Shown here in pieces: positions 1-9,609 of a stretch of DNA of 64,000 bases. The number at the start of each line of letters is the position of its first letter. Position 1 is the stretch's first letter. Where the stretch lies: positions 1 through 64,000 of the forward strand of contig JAHDHL010000002.1 in NCBI GenBank assembly GCA_020631355.1, in the 5' to 3' direction. The DNA comes from Saprospiraceae bacterium (GTDB lineage: Bacteria > Bacteroidota > Bacteroidia > Chitinophagales > Saprospiraceae). Made by a program: the position numbers and the translations under genes. The notes beneath the pieces were generated by a model that was given only the letters and a program-made list of their open reading frames with translations, was not told the DNA's origin and searched no databases.

Positions 1-121
1 TCATACTTCCCGGTATTGGAAAATATTTGGTTCCATCCGCAATGAATGTGGCTCATTTTGTATTATTTTCCTTTTCCATATATTCCATTTCAAAAAATCC
101 ATCCTTCAATTCACATTCAAC

Positions 122-1735
122 ATGAAAAAATCCCTGATTTTCCTAGGTATCATAATGACTATCGTCTTTTTGGGCCTGATTGTATTCTTCATTAATGATA
201 CAAGAAATCCCTACCAAAAACCCATTATCCTAGGTTGTGACTATACCGTACCAACGGAAGAAATCCCTGTTTTTGAAGCACTGGATATACCATTCCAACA
301 TCAATTTGTGGATGAGGAATCACTACCCCTGATGGGTTCAGCCCTGATTGATTATGACGGGGATGGCATAGATGAGGTTTTCGTGGGTGGTGGTGTGGAA
401 CAAAAAGATGCCATGTTCAGGTACGAAGACGGAATATTCAAGGACATTAGTTCTGAAATGAAATTACCCAACAAGGATTTCCCAACACTTGGTGCCATTT
501 CCTACGATTGGACCAATGATGGCAAGGTGGATTTGTTGGTATGTAGAAGGGATGATGTTTATTTATATGAAAATAATGGGAATGGTTTCGATGTGCAGAA
601 AATGAATGTTCCCGTCAATGAGAAATCCGCTCCTGTTTCCATTACCCTTGGCGACATAGACAATGATGGCGATGCGGATATGTTCCTTGCTACTTATATC
701 CATAGGTATCTAATGGAGGGAATCACCATTTTCAATGACATGACCTATGGTTCCAATTCCCTTTTACTACGAAATAACGGGGATGGTACGCTGACCGATA
801 TCACAATGGACATGGGACTGGAATATACCCATAATACATTCCAGGGTGTCTTTGCTGATTTGGACAATGATGGTTGGCTCGACCTGACCGTAGCATATGA
901 TACAGGCCAACCCAAGACATATCGCAATAATCGTGGCAAGGGTTTCATTGATATTAAGAATCCATACTCCGAGGTCTTTTCCTATCCGATGGGTATCGCT
1001 ATCGGGGATTATAATAATGACGGTTTATTGGACCTTTTCTTTTCGAATACGGGAACTTCCATTCCCCACTTCATCGCAAAGGGAGATTTGGAAGATGACC
1101 AGGTTTTGAAAACCGACTGGATTCTTTTTGAGAACCAGGGTCATTTCAAATTCAAGGACACATCCAAGGAGCGAAAGGTAGCTGACTTCGAATTTTCATG
1201 GGGTGCACTCTTTGAGGACTTCAATCTGGACGGGAAACAGGATTTGGTCGTATCAGAAAATTATATTTCATATCCTCCGCATAGTGCCTTTACCCTCCCC
1301 TGTCGCTTCCTTATCCAAAGGCCTAATGGGACTTTTGCAGCTGTCGAGGAACAGGCGGGTGTAGTCAATAAGAACTTCGGGATTACTCCCCTTACTTCGG
1401 ATTTTAATAATGATGGCTATCCTGACCTGATCCATGTGAACATCAATGGTCCTTTGAGGGCTTTCATCAACAAAGGAGGAAATCATCATTACATTAAGGT
1501 CCGATTCAATGAACAAGGGAATGAGGCAGGTTCCCTCGTTCAAGTCATGACCGCTTCAGGAAAAATACTTTCGGATGTCTATGCCATTGGTGAGGGACTG
1601 GCTTGTGACCAAACCCGTACCCTTACATTCGGTTTGGGTGATGAAGATACCGTAAAGGAAATCCTGATCCGTTATCCCGGAGGAACGGAAAAAATCATAG
1701 AAAACCCGGATGTCGATAAGGTTCTGGAACTTTGA
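122..1735 (+). CDS. CRTAC1-like FG-GAP/VCBS and ASPIC/UnbV repeat protein
   Basis: The 537-residue product starts with a hydrophobic segment (about residues 5-25) followed by an exported domain. Six Ca-binding-type FG-GAP/VCBS loops are visible (for example DYDGDGIDEV, GDIDNDGDAD, ADLDNDGWLD, GDYNNDGLLD, EDFNLDGKQD, SDFNNDGYPD), which predicts a beta-propeller. The last 80 or so residues match the UnbV/ASPIC pattern (GSLVQVMTASGK, then RTLTFGLGDED and IRYPGG). The family is known from secreted or surface adhesion-type proteins, and its substrate is unknown. No cleavage site is obvious, so the N-terminus may be an anchor. No T9SS sorting domain follows the ASPIC domain. Start is the only ATG before the hydrophobic segment. 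Confidence 0.85.
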   Translation: MKKSLIFLGIIMTIVFLGLIVFFINDTRNPYQKPIILGCDYTVPTEEIPVFEALDIPFQHQFVDEESLPLMGSALIDYDGDGIDEVFVGGGVEQKDAMFRYEDGIFKDISSEMKLPNKDFPTLGAISYDWTNDGKVDLLVCRRDDVYLYENNGNGFDVQKMNVPVNEKSAPVSITLGDIDNDGDADMFLATYIHRYLMEGITIFNDMTYGSNSLLLRNNGDGTLTDITMDMGLEYTHNTFQGVFADLDNDGWLDLTVAYDTGQPKTYRNNRGKGFIDIKNPYSEVFSYPMGIAIGDYNNDGLLDLFFSNTGTSIPHFIAKGDLEDDQVLKTDWILFENQGHFKFKDTSKERKVADFEFSWGALFEDFNLDGKQDLVVSENYISYPPHSAFTLPCRFLIQRPNGTFAAVEEQAGVVNKNFGITPLTSDFNNDGYPDLIHVNINGPLRAFINKGGNHHYIKVRFNEQGNEAGSLVQVMTASGKILSDVYAIGEGLACDQTRTLTFGLGDEDTVKEILIRYPGGTEKIIENPDVDKVLEL

Positions 1736-1785
1736 ATGGGTGGATAGCCAAATGTTGGGTATCTCAATATTCCCTTATCTAACAC

Positions 1786-2157
1786 CTAGACATGCTGGTC
1801 AATGAGAATTGGATTACCATCCGGGTCTGTGATAACCAAACTGGCAGGACCGGAGGTATTCTCATCGGCTTCGCTATCGAATGCAATGCCTTTTTCCCTA
1901 AGGACTTTCTGAATTTCCCTTACATCCTTGAACCCTTCTACCAATTGTGCATCATGGTCCCAACCCGGATTGAATGTCAGGATATTCTTAGGAAACATCC
2001 CTTGGAATAATCCAATGAGCGTGGTTCCATTTTTCATGATGAGGTAATTTTTTTCCATTTCACCTGCGAAAACAGAAAAACCTAATTTTTCATAAAAAGC
2101 CTTGGAAATTCCCAAATCCTTTACTGTTAGACTGACAGAAAATGCTCCTAATTTCAT
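1786..2157 (-). CDS. VOC family (glyoxalase/bleomycin-resistance fold) protein
   Basis: This 123-residue single-domain protein has the two beta-alpha-beta-beta-beta halves of the vicinal oxygen chelate fold. It opens with FSVSLTVKDLGISKAFYEKL and closes with the typical ITDPDGNPILIDQH. The length is right for one VOC unit that dimerises to form two sites. The family includes glyoxalase I, ring-cleavage dioxygenases and antibiotic-binding proteins, so substrate cannot be told from sequence. It is cytoplasmic, convergent with the upstream gene, and has no obvious partner. Confidence 0.85.
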   Translation of the reverse strand: MKLGAFSVSLTVKDLGISKAFYEKLGFSVFAGEMEKNYLIMKNGTTLIGLFQGMFPKNILTFNPGWDHDAQLVEGFKDVREIQKVLREKGIAFDSEADENTSGPASLVITDPDGNPILIDQHV

Positions 2158-2370
2158 GGAATAATCACATTTGAATGTTACGGGAAACCACTCTAAAATC
2201 TTACTATTTTTTGAAGTATTCGGATTCTAAATTCGAATCATCCTTCAGATATGGTCCCTGGAATTATATTCAAGATAATATTTTAATGAATGCTGTTCAA
2301 AATATCAGAATTCAAAAAGGATGATTATTTTTATTCATTACAACCCAACTCCATCATTTAAAAAACCATC

Positions 2371-3066
2371 ATGAAATATTACCTACTCCTGCTTTCATTT
2401 GTATTTATTTTCAGTTGTGATACCCAGACAAATGCTTCATCTTCTTCTGAGCATGACGAACCATCTTCTGATAGTACACATCTGGAAACAGATTCTGACA
2501 CTCATCCAGAGCATGAGAATGAAGTAAAAATAGTGGAAGAACTCCCCGATCTTGCTATCATCAATTCAGATGTCATACAAGAAAAAATCGGTGAATCATT
2601 CTTGCCTATCAAGTATAATTTCCTAAAAATCAATGCCATTGAAAAATGGGACAACATTAGTAGCAAGGATATAGAAGGTAGTACTGAGGGAGGTATCGCA
2701 ACCTATTACACCCGTGAGGGCCAGATACTCAAAATAAAAACGGAGCAACTCGGGGAAATGGGAAAAAGTATCAGTCATTACTATTTGAATGATGGACAAT
2801 TATCCTATGCATTTTCCGAGACCCATGAATATAATCGCCCCATTTATTATGACTCCACAGCTATGGTCGAAAATAATGATACGGAATACTTTAATCCTGA
2901 AGCTTCCATCATTGGCATCAGTGAATATTTCTTTGAGAAGAACCAATTGATTCGAATCATTGAAAACATGGATTGCGGTGCTCCTTTCTCTCAAGATTAT
3001 AGAGATGGAGAAGAAGAATGGCTCTTGGGGCAAATGGAGATTTTAATGAAAAAGGATGAAGAATAA
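2371..3066 (+). CDS. Hypothetical lipoprotein
   Basis: The 231-residue product begins with a lipoprotein signal peptide whose lipobox ends FSCD (Cys at about residue 16). A low-complexity Ser/Asp/Glu/His stretch (about residues 20-50) then acts as a tether. The remainder, rich in acidic residues and with 'YYxxDGQL' strands, looks like a small beta-rich domain but I do not recognise a family. It stands alone between convergent neighbours. Likely anchored in an envelope membrane; function unknown. Confidence 0.7.
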   Translation: MKYYLLLLSFVFIFSCDTQTNASSSSEHDEPSSDSTHLETDSDTHPEHENEVKIVEELPDLAIINSDVIQEKIGESFLPIKYNFLKINAIEKWDNISSKDIEGSTEGGIATYYTREGQILKIKTEQLGEMGKSISHYYLNDGQLSYAFSETHEYNRPIYYDSTAMVENNDTEYFNPEASIIGISEYFFEKNQLIRIIENMDCGAPFSQDYRDGEEEWLLGQMEILMKKDEE

Positions 3067-3121
3067 AAAACTGGTTTCCTGAATAGTTATTAGTTGTTAC
3101 CTGACTTTTTCATTTTAAAAA

Positions 3122-4162
3122 TTATAATTCCTTTTTAGGGCGTTCCACCGTATTCCAAGAACGGCTTCCGGGAAAATCCTTTCTAAAGGAAAGATTCAGA
3201 CGCATCCTGATGGAATCAGGTACTGAAAAATCAGGATGTTCCTTTTGGATGGATTCGAAATCATAACCATATTCACTTACATCCCAATCCCAGATGCATT
3301 CCAGTGAATAATGTTTCTCATCCTCAGAAAGTCTGGCATACCATAAGTCTTCATGGCACTCCTCACCGATACATATTTCCGTATCGAACTTATACATCTG
3401 TTCCTCCTGTTCTACACCCTTGCACTCGATGGAGAACCGGCTTCCTCCTGAATTCCTCATCAGGTCTTCCAGATTGAAATGATTCTCAGATGCATATTTT
3501 CTCATGAGTTGATGAAAAATATCCGAGCGGAACTGAATATCCTGAACATTCCCATCCTTGATGACCAAGCGGCCATATAATTCCCTGATATCATTCGATG
3601 CAATCATTTCCTCATCCTTACCCTTGAACGTCAGGGATACATGGCAAAGGTCCTTTTCATAAGGTAGAATTTGTGTTCCATCCTCGAACTGGCCCTTGGT
3701 TTCCAATATTTCATAACCGAATACCTTTTCCCCTTTTTCATTGACGCCCTTGACATACCAAAAATTCCAACCCGTATCCGTGAACGCACCAAAGCGCCAA
3801 TTTTCCTTGAATACGATACTGTCACCAGCCTGGAGTTTCAGTTTCCGGGTACCGAACATTTTCTTGGTGGCCTTGGATTTGAAAGCTGCCCGTTTCCACC
3901 ATGTGCCATTATTCAGCAGATAAGCCCCCGTTTCCTTAATCTTGATTTTTTCTGTGGCCTTGATGACGGTACTGTGTTTCCAAACCAACATCTCCTCGGT
4001 TTCATCCTCGAATTCGGCGTAATCAGGATTGGGTGTACTATAAATTACAATGGAGGGTTCCATTCCATCAAATTCACTGGGCAGAGGTATGTCATATACC
4101 TTTTCGTACTGGGCACACAGTCCGACAGGTACCAATAGTAGTAGGAATAAAAATCGGTGCAT
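3122..4162 (-). CDS. Hypothetical exported protein
   Basis: A cleavable signal peptide (about residues 1-17, ending LCAQ) precedes about 330 residues I cannot assign. There are conserved-looking aromatic stretches (WRFGAFTDTGWNFWYVKG) and Cys pairs near residues 240-270 (IECKG, EICIGEECHE) that could form disulfides. No C-terminal sorting domain is seen. It may be co-directional with the next gene upstream (4337-7249), but a terminator lies between them. Confidence 0.6.
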   Translation of the reverse strand: MHRFLFLLLLVPVGLCAQYEKVYDIPLPSEFDGMEPSIVIYSTPNPDYAEFEDETEEMLVWKHSTVIKATEKIKIKETGAYLLNNGTWWKRAAFKSKATKKMFGTRKLKLQAGDSIVFKENWRFGAFTDTGWNFWYVKGVNEKGEKVFGYEILETKGQFEDGTQILPYEKDLCHVSLTFKGKDEEMIASNDIRELYGRLVIKDGNVQDIQFRSDIFHQLMRKYASENHFNLEDLMRNSGGSRFSIECKGVEQEEQMYKFDTEICIGEECHEDLWYARLSEDEKHYSLECIWDWDVSEYGYDFESIQKEHPDFSVPDSIRMRLNLSFRKDFPGSRSWNTVERPKKEL

Positions 4163-4285
4163 GTTTTGATTTGAATGTTTTTCTGTTTGTTCTGATATGG
4201 GACAAGTTCAGGACATAGATTCATATCCAATCTGAAAATGAACATCTCCTCACCCCTCGGTATCAACAAAGACACCTATTCAATG

Positions 4286-4323
4286 AAAAAAGTCCCTTCG
4301 AAAAAGAGACGAAAGGACTTTTT
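4286..4323 (-). terminator. Rho-independent terminator of the 970-residue cargo gene
   Basis: On the minus strand a stem pairs AAAAAGTCC (4287-4295) with GGACTTTTT (4315-4323), with further TTCG/CGAA pairing inside. The T-run lies on the downstream side. It sits 14 bases after the stop of the 4337-7249 gene. Confidence 0.8.
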
Positions 4324-4336
4324 AACATTACATCAT

Positions 4337-7249
4337 CTATTTCACCATCATTTTTCCTTGGGCTATATCTATTCCCTGGGATTGTATCGTAAAGAAATAT
4401 AAACCTGAAGAAAGGGTTTCTCTTTCAAAGATGAATGAGCTACCCTGTTCGCTCTGTTGCCTAATCATACTACCTGAGGTATCATATACCTTGAGAACCA
4501 CATCCTGATATTCCCGCCCCAATTCAAACCGAATGGATGTATCAAAAGGATTCGGATATGCCTTGACCTCATCCATAATAACATCCTCATCCAGATTACT
4601 AACTAATTCTATGGTGATGAAATCCTCACCGATGGTATGGAAAGTCGTATTGGTGATGATGGGAGCATTGAAATCAAAGTAAATTCCTACCTGATTCTCT
4701 ATGACCGCTCCCAATGCTATATCAGGTACCAGATTAATCCTGAATTTCACGAAACCATGTGATTCGGGTTCGTTGGTCAGGCTATCCACCAAGAAGATAT
4801 CATTGAATGTGAACTTGGCCATACGGTCAATCAACTTGAATTCATAGGGATGGCTACTTGCTCCGGGATTAATCGTTGTGATATCCAGTAAAGGGCTGAT
4901 TTCATCCCTGATAACGACAGTGAAGGCCGTGTCCGTACCTGTATTCTGGAATCTGATAAGGTATTCCAATTCCGTATCATCATAAATATAATGTTCCTCT
5001 CCATATCCTACCGGGAACCCTTGCTTGTCATTCGGATCGTACGAACCTGTCACTTCCCTACATTCCGAAGCTAGGAATGGATTGCGGTCATCCCTTTCCA
5101 ACTGGTTGATAAAACCCAAACTGAAAGGCAACATGTTCCCGCATCCCTCGACATCCACACTCGGATTACTTTCTCCGGGATGGTCATCGGATTGTTCGGC
5201 TTCCAAACGATACGAACCTCCTCCTGCGAAGAATGCCATTTCCATGGATTCACCGGATTCCAATTGGAAATCTCCTTGCATGAACATGATTTGGTCTTCT
5301 ATGACGAAAAATTCCTTGGATTCTATCATGTTTCCGGTTCCGATATTCCTAATCCTGAATCGTACGGAATCTTGGTCGCACTCACCTGAGACCTCAATAC
5401 TGGAACCATCCCACATATCACCTACATCCCCACAAAGGGTATCGGGATAAATATGGGCATCCACGCAATAGGTTCTCCCTAAGAACCCTCCTGCATTCAG
5501 GGTATCACAAGGCAATTGTATATTGACGGAAAATGTACCACAAGTGCCGGGGTCCAAATTCCCTAAATCAAAAGTGTAGACATTATCCAGATTAGGGCCT
5601 GTATAAGGAATACTCGCAGTAGGTATGCTGAGTACATCTTCCAAGGTCAGTTCGATGTAGGCATCATCTGCCGTAACGGTTCCTAGGTTACAATAGGAAA
5701 CGGTATAGATATTATCAAAACATTCCCTCAGGGCAAATGAGGATACATCCACTTCCAGGTAGGGACAGTATTCTGTTACACGCATCGGAATATCAACAGT
5801 AGTGGAATCAAAGGTATTCGAGTCCGTCAAATCCACGGTGTAGGTTAATTGGCAGGGTTCCATATATGGAACATCCAAGAATGCGGATACCACATAATTA
5901 CCCGTATCCAAACTAAAGAAATAATCCCCTTGGGTATCAGTCGATGTCAGTTGGATATCTCCTTGGCTATCCTGTATCCTAACCACTACATTTTCCAAGC
6001 CCTCCTCGTCAGTATCATACAGGCAATTGGCATCAAAATCCCGATATACATTCCCAACCAAACCTTTGGGTAGGTATAATCCATCACCATCCAGTTTGAG
6101 TAAGGCGATATTGTCATCAGGGTCCAGACCTGTATTTTCCAAATCCCATTCACCACAAATGATGAGTCCCTCATCTGTTGTCTCATAAATGGACAGTGCT
6201 GCAACCAATTCTGGAATCTCCCTTTCCCAAATCGTATTTCCGGAAGCATCCAGTTTGATAAGGACTGCATTGAAATAATCCCTACGACCATATACCACGA
6301 AATTACCATCAGAGGTCTGTACCACCGCATTACCGTAGGTTGCATTTTGTTCTGCGTAGAATTGTTGGGTCCATGTGATGTTACCCGTAGCATCCGTTTT
6401 GATGATATATACATTATCATTTCCCTGATAACTGGATTCGCCGCACATGATGAATCCTCCGTCAGAAGTTTCGATGACATCGGACATGCCCTCTGAGGAT
6501 TGATTCTGTAGATTGGAATAGAATTGTACCCATTCGGTCATTCCATTCGCGTCCACTTTTTGTAAGAAGGCATTATAGACCCATCCGTTATCCCCATCTA
6601 TGTAGCTTCCTGTGAATGCAAAGCCTCCATCTGAGGTTTCAAACAGACTATTGGCAAAATCACTACTTTCCGTTCCATATTCCTGTGACCAAAGAATATT
6701 CCCTGCACTATCCAAACGATAAAGGAAATTCTGGCGATTCAGAAAATTACCATCCTCATCCAATAAGTATTGGGAAGATAAGAAAGCATAGCCTCCATCC
6801 GAGGTCACGATGATGTCACCCGGGCCACCAAGTGTACTTTCATCCACGTAGGTTTTCGTCCATTCGACATCTCCGAAAGGACTGAGTTTATGGATAATGA
6901 TATTATCATCGGAACCCGAATTGATATTACCGAAAACGATATAGCCTCCATCCGGGGTATTCCGGATATACTTGCCTTGGGTAGCACCTCCGAACTCATA
7001 GGTTTGCATCCATTGTGTATCTCCATCCTGGTCAGTCTTGATGACATAGATATCGGCAAACACTGTTTGTGAGGTCCCTCCCGTCATGATGTAACCGCCA
7101 TCAGGGGTGGGTATGGCACTACCAACGGGTTCGTCTTCTCCCATATTGAATCTTTTCTGCCAACGGGTCTGGGCATCCAAGCTGGAAGTCATCAAACAAA
7201 AGTAGAGTACTGTACATACTAAAATCCTAAGAGTAATGAATCGGTTCAT
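4337..7249 (-). CDS. Large T9SS cargo with repeat propeller, SdrD-like B domain and sorting domain
   Basis: This 970-residue exported protein has a signal peptide ending near residue 26 (SLDAQ). About seven repeats of roughly 50 residues follow up to residue 390. Each carries 'PDGGYIxxG' then 'KTDxxGxxxWxQ', a pattern of delta-60-like beta-propeller repeats. Around residues 395-470 is an SdrD-type B domain (VYRDFDANCLYDTDEEGLEN). Ig-like DUF11/DUF7619-type regions follow (YDPNDKQGFPVGYGEEHYIY and RFQNTGTDTAFTVVIRD). It ends with a type A T9SS sorting domain (AYPNPFDTSIRFEL ... GLYFFTIQSQG). Inferred to be exported by the T9SS encoded at 44.7-50.7 kb. Its ligand is unknown. Confidence 0.85.
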   Translation of the reverse strand: MNRFITLRILVCTVLYFCLMTSSLDAQTRWQKRFNMGEDEPVGSAIPTPDGGYIMTGGTSQTVFADIYVIKTDQDGDTQWMQTYEFGGATQGKYIRNTPDGGYIVFGNINSGSDDNIIIHKLSPFGDVEWTKTYVDESTLGGPGDIIVTSDGGYAFLSSQYLLDEDGNFLNRQNFLYRLDSAGNILWSQEYGTESSDFANSLFETSDGGFAFTGSYIDGDNGWVYNAFLQKVDANGMTEWVQFYSNLQNQSSEGMSDVIETSDGGFIMCGESSYQGNDNVYIIKTDATGNITWTQQFYAEQNATYGNAVVQTSDGNFVVYGRRDYFNAVLIKLDASGNTIWEREIPELVAALSIYETTDEGLIICGEWDLENTGLDPDDNIALLKLDGDGLYLPKGLVGNVYRDFDANCLYDTDEEGLENVVVRIQDSQGDIQLTSTDTQGDYFFSLDTGNYVVSAFLDVPYMEPCQLTYTVDLTDSNTFDSTTVDIPMRVTEYCPYLEVDVSSFALRECFDNIYTVSYCNLGTVTADDAYIELTLEDVLSIPTASIPYTGPNLDNVYTFDLGNLDPGTCGTFSVNIQLPCDTLNAGGFLGRTYCVDAHIYPDTLCGDVGDMWDGSSIEVSGECDQDSVRFRIRNIGTGNMIESKEFFVIEDQIMFMQGDFQLESGESMEMAFFAGGGSYRLEAEQSDDHPGESNPSVDVEGCGNMLPFSLGFINQLERDDRNPFLASECREVTGSYDPNDKQGFPVGYGEEHYIYDDTELEYLIRFQNTGTDTAFTVVIRDEISPLLDITTINPGASSHPYEFKLIDRMAKFTFNDIFLVDSLTNEPESHGFVKFRINLVPDIALGAVIENQVGIYFDFNAPIITNTTFHTIGEDFITIELVSNLDEDVIMDEVKAYPNPFDTSIRFELGREYQDVVLKVYDTSGSMIRQQSEQGSSFIFERETLSSGLYFFTIQSQGIDIAQGKMMVK

Positions 7250-7425
7250 GGAAATGATTTTAGTTCTTAAAAAAGAATTCGTTGCAAATGTTGAGCTAAA
7301 TGAGGGTTAAGACAAGTACAGTTAGTCATAATTCTATTTAAAAACAGCACATTAAAATTTCATAAAATATTGATAAACAATTTTTTATTATTTTTATTAA
7401 TATAGAATAACAGCACATATATTCG

Positions 7426-8832
7426 ATGAATCATAACCGACTTTCAGACCTTTTCATGGCATTGGACTTTGAAGAACTCAGGGAAATTTCCAAATTCGTA
7501 CGTTCCCCCATATTCAACCAACAAGAGAAAGTCGTTGCCTTATTCGATTATATCAGAAAACGAAGAACCAGAGGATGGAGCAATGAAAATATTTTCAGAA
7601 AATTGTATCCTAATGAAAGGTATGATGTTCAGAAAGTCCACCAGTTGAATTCCAACTTACTCCAACTCATCGAGCAATATCTCGCATGGAGGGAATGGAA
7701 GAACAATGGCATACAATCCGATTTGGATTTATTGAAAGCCTATCGGAAGAAGAACCTCAACAAACATTTTGAAAAGACATTAAGGAACATCCATTCCAAG
7801 ATGGACCATTCTCCATACAGGAACGAAACCTACCACCAATCCAATTATCAATTACAAAAGGAGGCATTCCTATACGAAAGAGAAAGAGGCAGGACTGTCA
7901 AATTCAATCTGCAGGAACTTTCCAATACCCAGGACATACACTTCATTGCCGACAAACTAAAACATGCCTGCACCCTACTCTCACACCAAACCATGGTTAG
8001 CAAGGATTATGATAAGGGTTTATTGAATCAAGTATTGAATACGGTAGAACAAAATCCTGACTTACAAAACCATCCTGCTGTTTCGATTTATTATCAGGCA
8101 TACTGCTCACTGAATAATCTCACCGAAACATCCTCATTCGAAATGCTGAAGAATCTGATGGATTCGCACATCCAAAAATTCTTCCCTTCCGAACAAAGGG
8201 ACATTTACATTCTGGCCATTAATTATTGTATCAGGAAAATCAATTCCAATGTCCGTTCCTATTTCAAGGAAGTAAATCATCTATACAAAAAGGGGTTGCA
8301 GGATGGTGTTTTCATAGAACACGGTATCCTGTCCAGATGGACATATAACAACATCATTATATCCGGATTAAAGATGAGGGATTTTGATTGGGTCGAACAA
8401 TTTATCCATTCTTATAAGCCTTATCTGGATGAAAAAACCAGAGAAGATAGTTTCAATTATAATCTTGCCAGATTCCACTTCGAAAAAAAGGATTATGACA
8501 CAACCATGCCATTACTACTCAAAACAAAATTCGATGACTTACTTCACAACCTGGGAGCCAAGACCATGCTGGCGAAGATGTATTTCGAACTAAAGGAATG
8601 GGATGCCCTGGATAATTTGCTGGAAAGTTTCAGGGTGTACATCAATAGAAAAAAGGATATCGGATATCACAAGGAAAATTATATGAATATCATCTCATTC
8701 ATCAAGAAACTCACCCAACTCCAACCTTATGAAAAATCCTATTCCATCACATTGGAACAACAAATCCTATCTACCCAGTCCCTGACAGAAAAGGAGTGGC
8801 TCATCCAACAAATACATAAGATTGCATCCTAG
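7426..8832 (+). CDS. Hypothetical helical protein, Saprospiria type
   Basis: The 468-residue product has no signal peptide or membrane segment. It is almost wholly alpha-helical, with many Leu/Lys/Tyr-spaced helices that look like degenerate TPR-type pairs, mainly in residues 190-460. The N-terminus (LFMALDFEELREISKFVRS) reads like a small helical domain. I recall proteins of this build as conserved hypotheticals in Lewinella-like genomes but know no function. It stands alone, 176 bases after a divergent gene, behind a very AT-rich leader. Confidence 0.65.
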   Translation: MNHNRLSDLFMALDFEELREISKFVRSPIFNQQEKVVALFDYIRKRRTRGWSNENIFRKLYPNERYDVQKVHQLNSNLLQLIEQYLAWREWKNNGIQSDLDLLKAYRKKNLNKHFEKTLRNIHSKMDHSPYRNETYHQSNYQLQKEAFLYERERGRTVKFNLQELSNTQDIHFIADKLKHACTLLSHQTMVSKDYDKGLLNQVLNTVEQNPDLQNHPAVSIYYQAYCSLNNLTETSSFEMLKNLMDSHIQKFFPSEQRDIYILAINYCIRKINSNVRSYFKEVNHLYKKGLQDGVFIEHGILSRWTYNNIIISGLKMRDFDWVEQFIHSYKPYLDEKTREDSFNYNLARFHFEKKDYDTTMPLLLKTKFDDLLHNLGAKTMLAKMYFELKEWDALDNLLESFRVYINRKKDIGYHKENYMNIISFIKKLTQLQPYEKSYSITLEQQILSTQSLTEKEWLIQQIHKIAS

Positions 8833-8844
8833 GACATTGCATTA

Positions 8845-9195
8845 CTAATATTCATTAGAATTTGAATCCTTTTGGGGTTCCTCATATCTAGTCCTGTGCA
8901 ATGCGGTCATGAAATCCACCACACCCACACTCCATGCAGTACGGACGATTTGTATTGAAAAAGTCATTATGGCCACAAAGAAAAGAATACCAATTACCAT
9001 TCCTTTTGTGGAATAGCCTAATGCATCATAAATCCCGTAACCCATCAATGTGGAAAAAATCAGGAAAGGCACAATTACCCGTGCTGCATACATGATATTC
9101 ATACCCATTTCCGCGATACGAGTATTTCGTTCATCCCTATCCTTTGCTGCCAATCCACCATCAATATCCTTTTCATCCAGAAGGTCATTTTTCAT
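8845..9195 (-). CDS. Small two-helix membrane protein
   Basis: This 116-residue protein has an acidic, charged N-terminus (about residues 1-30) and two hydrophobic helices (about residues 38-58 and 65-85), followed by a polar tail. No known family is recognised. The ATG at 9193-9195 is the first start. It is convergent with the helical protein upstream, 12 bases apart, and divergent from the SAM-regulated operon. Confidence 0.6.
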   Translation of the reverse strand: MKNDLLDEKDIDGGLAAKDRDERNTRIAEMGMNIMYAARVIVPFLIFSTLMGYGIYDALGYSTKGMVIGILFFVAIMTFSIQIVRTAWSVGVVDFMTALHRTRYEEPQKDSNSNEY

Positions 9196-9372
9196 CCATT
9201 ATATATTTTGTGGATATAATATCAAAGCAGGATTAATGCTATTCCATATTAATCGAAATTCCAAGGAGAATTCCAGACGAACGTGCGAATCAGCTCATAT
9301 CAATTAAAGGAAATGTCATTTCCTGATCGAATGAAAACATTGCCACGACTAGATTTTTATGCAATTAGTCAT

Positions 9373-9380
9373 TAGCTTTG
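9373..9380 (+). promoter_or_regulatory. Predicted -7 box TAGCTTTG of the methionine operon
   Basis: TAGCTTTG matches the Bacteroidota -7 consensus TAnnTTTG. It lies 43 bases before the first riboswitch helix. No well-spaced -33 TTG is seen. A 7-bp hairpin (9385-9391 with 9396-9402) follows, at or near the predicted transcript start. Confidence 0.5.
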
Positions 9381-9422
9381 CGCCACAACCGATAGCGGTT
9401 GTCATATTTTGAAACATACATG

Positions 9423-9525
9423 CTTATCAAGAAAGGCGGAGGGATTGGCCCTATGATGCCTTAGCAACCTACCTCATCGGAGGTAAGGTGCTAAGTCCAA
9501 CTCCAGTAATCTGGAGAAAGATGAG
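9423..9525 (+). ncRNA. SAM-I (S-box) riboswitch
   Basis: The aptamer shows the S-box core: CTTATC then AAGAAAGGCGGAGGGA, TGGCCC, GATGCC, and the GCAACC turn. P1 closes by pairing CTTATC (9423-9428) with GATGAG (9520-9525). P4 is CTCCAG (9501-9506) with CTGGAG (9511-9516). P3 lies around 9470-9493 (ACCTACCTC/GAGGTAAGGT). The class binds S-adenosylmethionine and normally represses sulfur and methionine genes, which fits all three genes downstream. Confidence 0.95.
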
Positions 9526-9609
9526 TGAAAACCAGGATACCTATATCTGTTGTATCCCTAGCTTTCTCCTCCCATTCTTTGGTAGCATATTAAAACGACC
9601 AAGGAATGG
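9513..9609 (+). promoter_or_regulatory. Expression platform: alternative helix and start-codon hairpin
   Basis: Three pairings can be read. GGAGAAAG (9513-9520), which includes part of the 3' side of P4 and one P1 base, is the exact complement of CTTTCTCC (9562-9569). GGATAC (9535-9540) pairs with GTATCC (9552-9557). CCATTCTTTGG (9572-9582) pairs with CCAAGGAATGG (9599-9609), 11 bp with one G-U, and this second arm contains the ATG at 9606-9608. There is no U-run, so control of translation start fits better than transcription termination. The order of switching is inferred. Confidence 0.6.

Noticed and set aside
9050..9307. A small gene in the 9.2-9.6 kb gap
   Set aside because: The open frame overlaps the minus-strand membrane gene and the leader, and has no recognisable protein character. 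The gap is explained by promoter, riboswitch and expression platform.
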